Below are positions 62,865 through 64,000 of a stretch of DNA of 64,000 nt, piece by piece (within the stretch, counting starts at the first letter, position 1; each line of letters begins with the position of its first letter). The DNA comes from Leptospiraceae bacterium. Lineage in GTDB: Bacteria; Spirochaetota; Leptospiria; Leptospirales; Leptonemataceae. Position numbers and translations under genes: made by a program. Below the pieces are notes generated by a model. It did not search any database. It was given only the letters and a program-made list of their open reading frames with translations, and was not told the origin of the DNA. Where the stretch lies: NCBI GenBank assembly GCA_026005135.1, contig BPKM01000005.1, positions 124,001-188,000 of the forward strand. Reading direction: 5' to 3'.

Positions 62865-62938
62865 ATACGACATAATCCGTAATGCGACCTTTTATAAAGC
62901 ATCAAAAATAATGTGTCGCATTACGTTTATTGTCGTAT
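62865..62938. repeat. Imperfect palindrome with internal loop
   Basis: ATACGACA (62865-62872) pairs exactly with TGTCGTAT (62931-62938), and CGTAATGCGAC (62878-62888) pairs exactly with GTCGCATTACG (62915-62925). The two stems are separated by a symmetric five-base by five-base internal loop, and the tip is a 26-base loop. It overlaps copy 2 of the 13-base direct repeat. Single-strand-folded recombination sites have this kind of layout, but the bases do not match integron attC cores. Confidence 0.75.
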
Positions 62939-63080
62939 TACATACAAACTAATATACCTTACATATAAACCAAAAATAAAATTCTGTCAACTCAAAAATG
63001 ATAAAAAACAGAAAAAAAGTGAAATTTTTTTGTGTTTTTCGTGGTTTTTTTTACTCTGGAAAGGTTTTTATTGTGTGGCT

Positions 63081-63650
63081 TTATTCGATTAAACTATATA
63101 GTTTATTTAGATCGAAAAATTGTTTTATTTTATCCCAAAATGTTTTATCTTGCTGGTATTTCTCTATTTCCTGCTTTAATTGGTTTTTTATTTCTCTGGT
63201 AGTTAAAAAATAAAATAATAATCCTATACCTGCACCATAAAATGCATTTTGAATTTTTTTGTCATTATTTTCTGTTATAATAAAACCACCAATTGAAAAT
63301 AAAGCTGGTAATAATATTTTTTGATTTTCTTTATCTTCTAATTCTTTTGTTAATTCAAAAACTTTATAGTATTTGCCATAAGACATTTTTCTAAAATATA
63401 GCTCTACTTTGTTTAATTCATTACGAAAATTATAATCTGTTGATTTTATTAGTTTTGTTAAATTTGATTTATTTTGTGTATAGCTTCCTGTCCAATATTC
63501 TATAAAATCATAGCCTCGTTTTGTGTTTATTTCCAAATGTAAATGTATATTATTAGGATATGCTATTCCTACCCAATAATCTAAATTGTATCTATGATTG
63601 CCATTATTGTATAAATAAGAAAAAATCTCATAATAAAAATAAAGCGTCAT
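63081..63650 (-). CDS. Small membrane-associated protein, unknown
   Basis: This 189-residue protein is polar and aromatic at the N-terminus (with Tyr and Asn in abundance) and has two hydrophobic segments at about 112-126 (ILLPALFSIGGFIIT) and 137-151 (FYGAGIGLLFYFLTT), then a charged helical C-terminus. No family is recognised. The ATG at 63650 is five bases after the stop of the partial gene on its 5' side, indicating an operon. Gene content here differs from the ordered core to the left, and the gap before it carries repeats, so an accessory origin is plausible. Confidence 0.55.
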   Translation of the reverse strand: MTLYFYYEIFSYLYNNGNHRYNLDYWVGIAYPNNIHLHLEINTKRGYDFIEYWTGSYTQNKSNLTKLIKSTDYNFRNELNKVELYFRKMSYGKYYKVFELTKELEDKENQKILLPALFSIGGFIITENNDKKIQNAFYGAGIGLLFYFLTTREIKNQLKQEIEKYQQDKTFWDKIKQFFDLNKLYSLIE

Positions 63651-63655
63651 CTGTA

Positions 63656-64000
63656 TTAATAATAAGAAATATCTATTGCGTTTTGATGTTCTGGTTTACC
63701 TGAAATATATCTGGTCGTTGATGTAATTTTAAATTTTCCAAAATATTCTTTTATTAAATTTCTATATGTTTTTAATTCTGGATTATATAATCCAGACGTA
63801 ATATTGTTTTTTTTATATTCTATAACTTTTTGTTTTTGATTGTCAAAATCAACTTTATATATTTTTCTTGCTAAATCTTTAATAGATTGAATTAATATAT
63901 AAATAGCTGTTTTTTGATTATTTGTTAAAGAATAAAATTTCTTTTTTTTCCCATCATAATCAATAACAAACTTTTTTATATCTTCTATTTCGTATGAATC
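63656..64000 (-). CDS. Unknown protein, N-terminus beyond the window
   Basis: An open minus-strand frame enters from the right edge and ends at 63656, giving 114 residues. It is rich in Lys, Ile, Tyr and Asn. Its last residues read ISGKPEHQNAIDISYY, faintly like the S-x-H...G-x-AxDI tail of M15-type peptidases, but a conserved Gly is missing and the match is weak, so I do not assign it. The next gene starts five bases downstream. Only a partial view is possible. Confidence 0.55.
   Translation of the reverse strand, partial: DSYEIEDIKKFVIDYDGKKKKFYSLTNNQKTAIYILIQSIKDLARKIYKVDFDNQKQKVIEYKKNNITSGLYNPELKTYRNLIKEYFGKFKITSTTRYISGKPEHQNAIDISYY

Larger units (their letters stand above)
62704..63080. 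other. 377-base non-coding gap with repeats at accessory border
   Basis: No gene is supportable here. The stretch holds three copies of an ATACGACA-type sequence, one of them inverted, and a long imperfect palindrome, described separately. The final 140 bases before 63080 are A/T-rich runs with no structure I can name. Small open frames exist on the plus strand but overlap the minus-strand gene at 63081 and look accidental. Confidence 0.7.

Noticed and set aside
62865..62938. Integron attC site
   Set aside because: The stem-internal loop-stem shape fits, but the outer box reads TGTCGTAT and does not match the GTTRRRY core, and no integrase or cassette array is visible.
62998..63213. Possible plus-strand gene in the right-hand gap
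   Set aside because: It is Phe-rich low-complexity sequence overlapping the minus-strand gene at 63081 and lacks any start signal.
1..64000. rRNA, tRNA, CRISPR arrays, insertion sequences and phage structural genes
   Set aside because: I read the intergenic regions and saw no cloverleaf arms, regularly spaced repeats or transposase motifs; short RNAs without strong signatures could still be missed.

Overview
The window is very AT-rich, densely coded bacterial DNA. The best match I can name is a spirochaete of the Leptospira type (order Leptospirales). The gene order rpsB-tsf-pyrH-frr-uppS-cdsA-dxr-rseP-proS (24.97-34.19 kb) matches what I recall from Leptospira. EF-Ts is the short form, S2 carries an acidic tail, heme synthesis is present (hemA), and there are SGNH/DUF1574-like plus MBOAT envelope genes, HDOD proteins and a FIST protein. 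The assignment rests on gene content and remembered synteny, not on a search. G+C is clearly lower than in the Leptospira I know, so a divergent relative is likely.

Layout. 0-7.5 kb: an unknown pair at the left edge, a degenerate HD-GYP-like protein, GlsB-type and YqgE proteins, then a minus-strand operon of a MoxR/Mg-chelatase-like AAA+ ATPase and two different ArsA/Get3-like ATPases. 7.6-14 kb: a radical SAM/SPASM enzyme, a medium-chain oxidoreductase, a FIST sensor, and a NosR/NapH-like membrane polyferredoxin overlapping a FAD oxidoreductase. 14-21 kb: cheD-HDOD-aroK, a TraB-family protein, UDP-glucose pyrophosphorylase, a class III cyclase with a pseudo-receiver, and a second HDOD protein. 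21-24.6 kb: an FGE-like exported protein, hemA and an SGNH-like membrane protein. 24.7-39.2 kb: one long rightward block for translation, isoprenoid and lipid synthesis and envelope stress (DUF4321, rpsB to proS), then trpB, an ABC-2 exporter and a PdxB-like dehydrogenase. 39.2-45.8 kb: envelope glycan and lipid genes (multi-pass glycosyltransferase-like protein, PH-like protein, LTA-synthase-like sulfatase, DUF1574-like protein, MBOAT). 45.9-52.6 kb: a broken subtilisin-like lipoprotein gene, a RimB-like protease with RimK, a two-domain ThyX and a frameshifted transketolase. 52.7-62.7 kb: alpha/beta hydrolase, nitrilase-like protein, methylglyoxal synthase, CapD-like dehydratase, Cys-rich lipoprotein, glycosyltransferase, frameshifted LOG-family protein, a 663-residue unknown protein, a HATPase protein and a GT-like protein. 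62.7-64 kb: a repeat- and hairpin-rich gap followed by two small unknown genes, which looks like the edge of an accessory region.

Three genes (subtilisin, transketolase, LOG) are interrupted by frameshifts. Two of these are single-base changes in short A/T runs, so assembly error, transcriptional slippage and real decay all remain open. Many genes lack a visible Shine-Dalgarno, and several have a TTGAC-type -35 and a -10 placed so that the transcript would start at or just before the start codon. Many convergent pairs overlap at their 3' ends. I see no rRNA, tRNA, CRISPR array, transposase or phage structural gene.

The most distinctive signal is the ArsA pair. Each copy has lost a different one of the two P-loop lysines of this ATPase family, and the two losses are complementary. 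This suggests an obligate heterodimer with one complete ATP site, working with the MoxR-like ATPase encoded just upstream.
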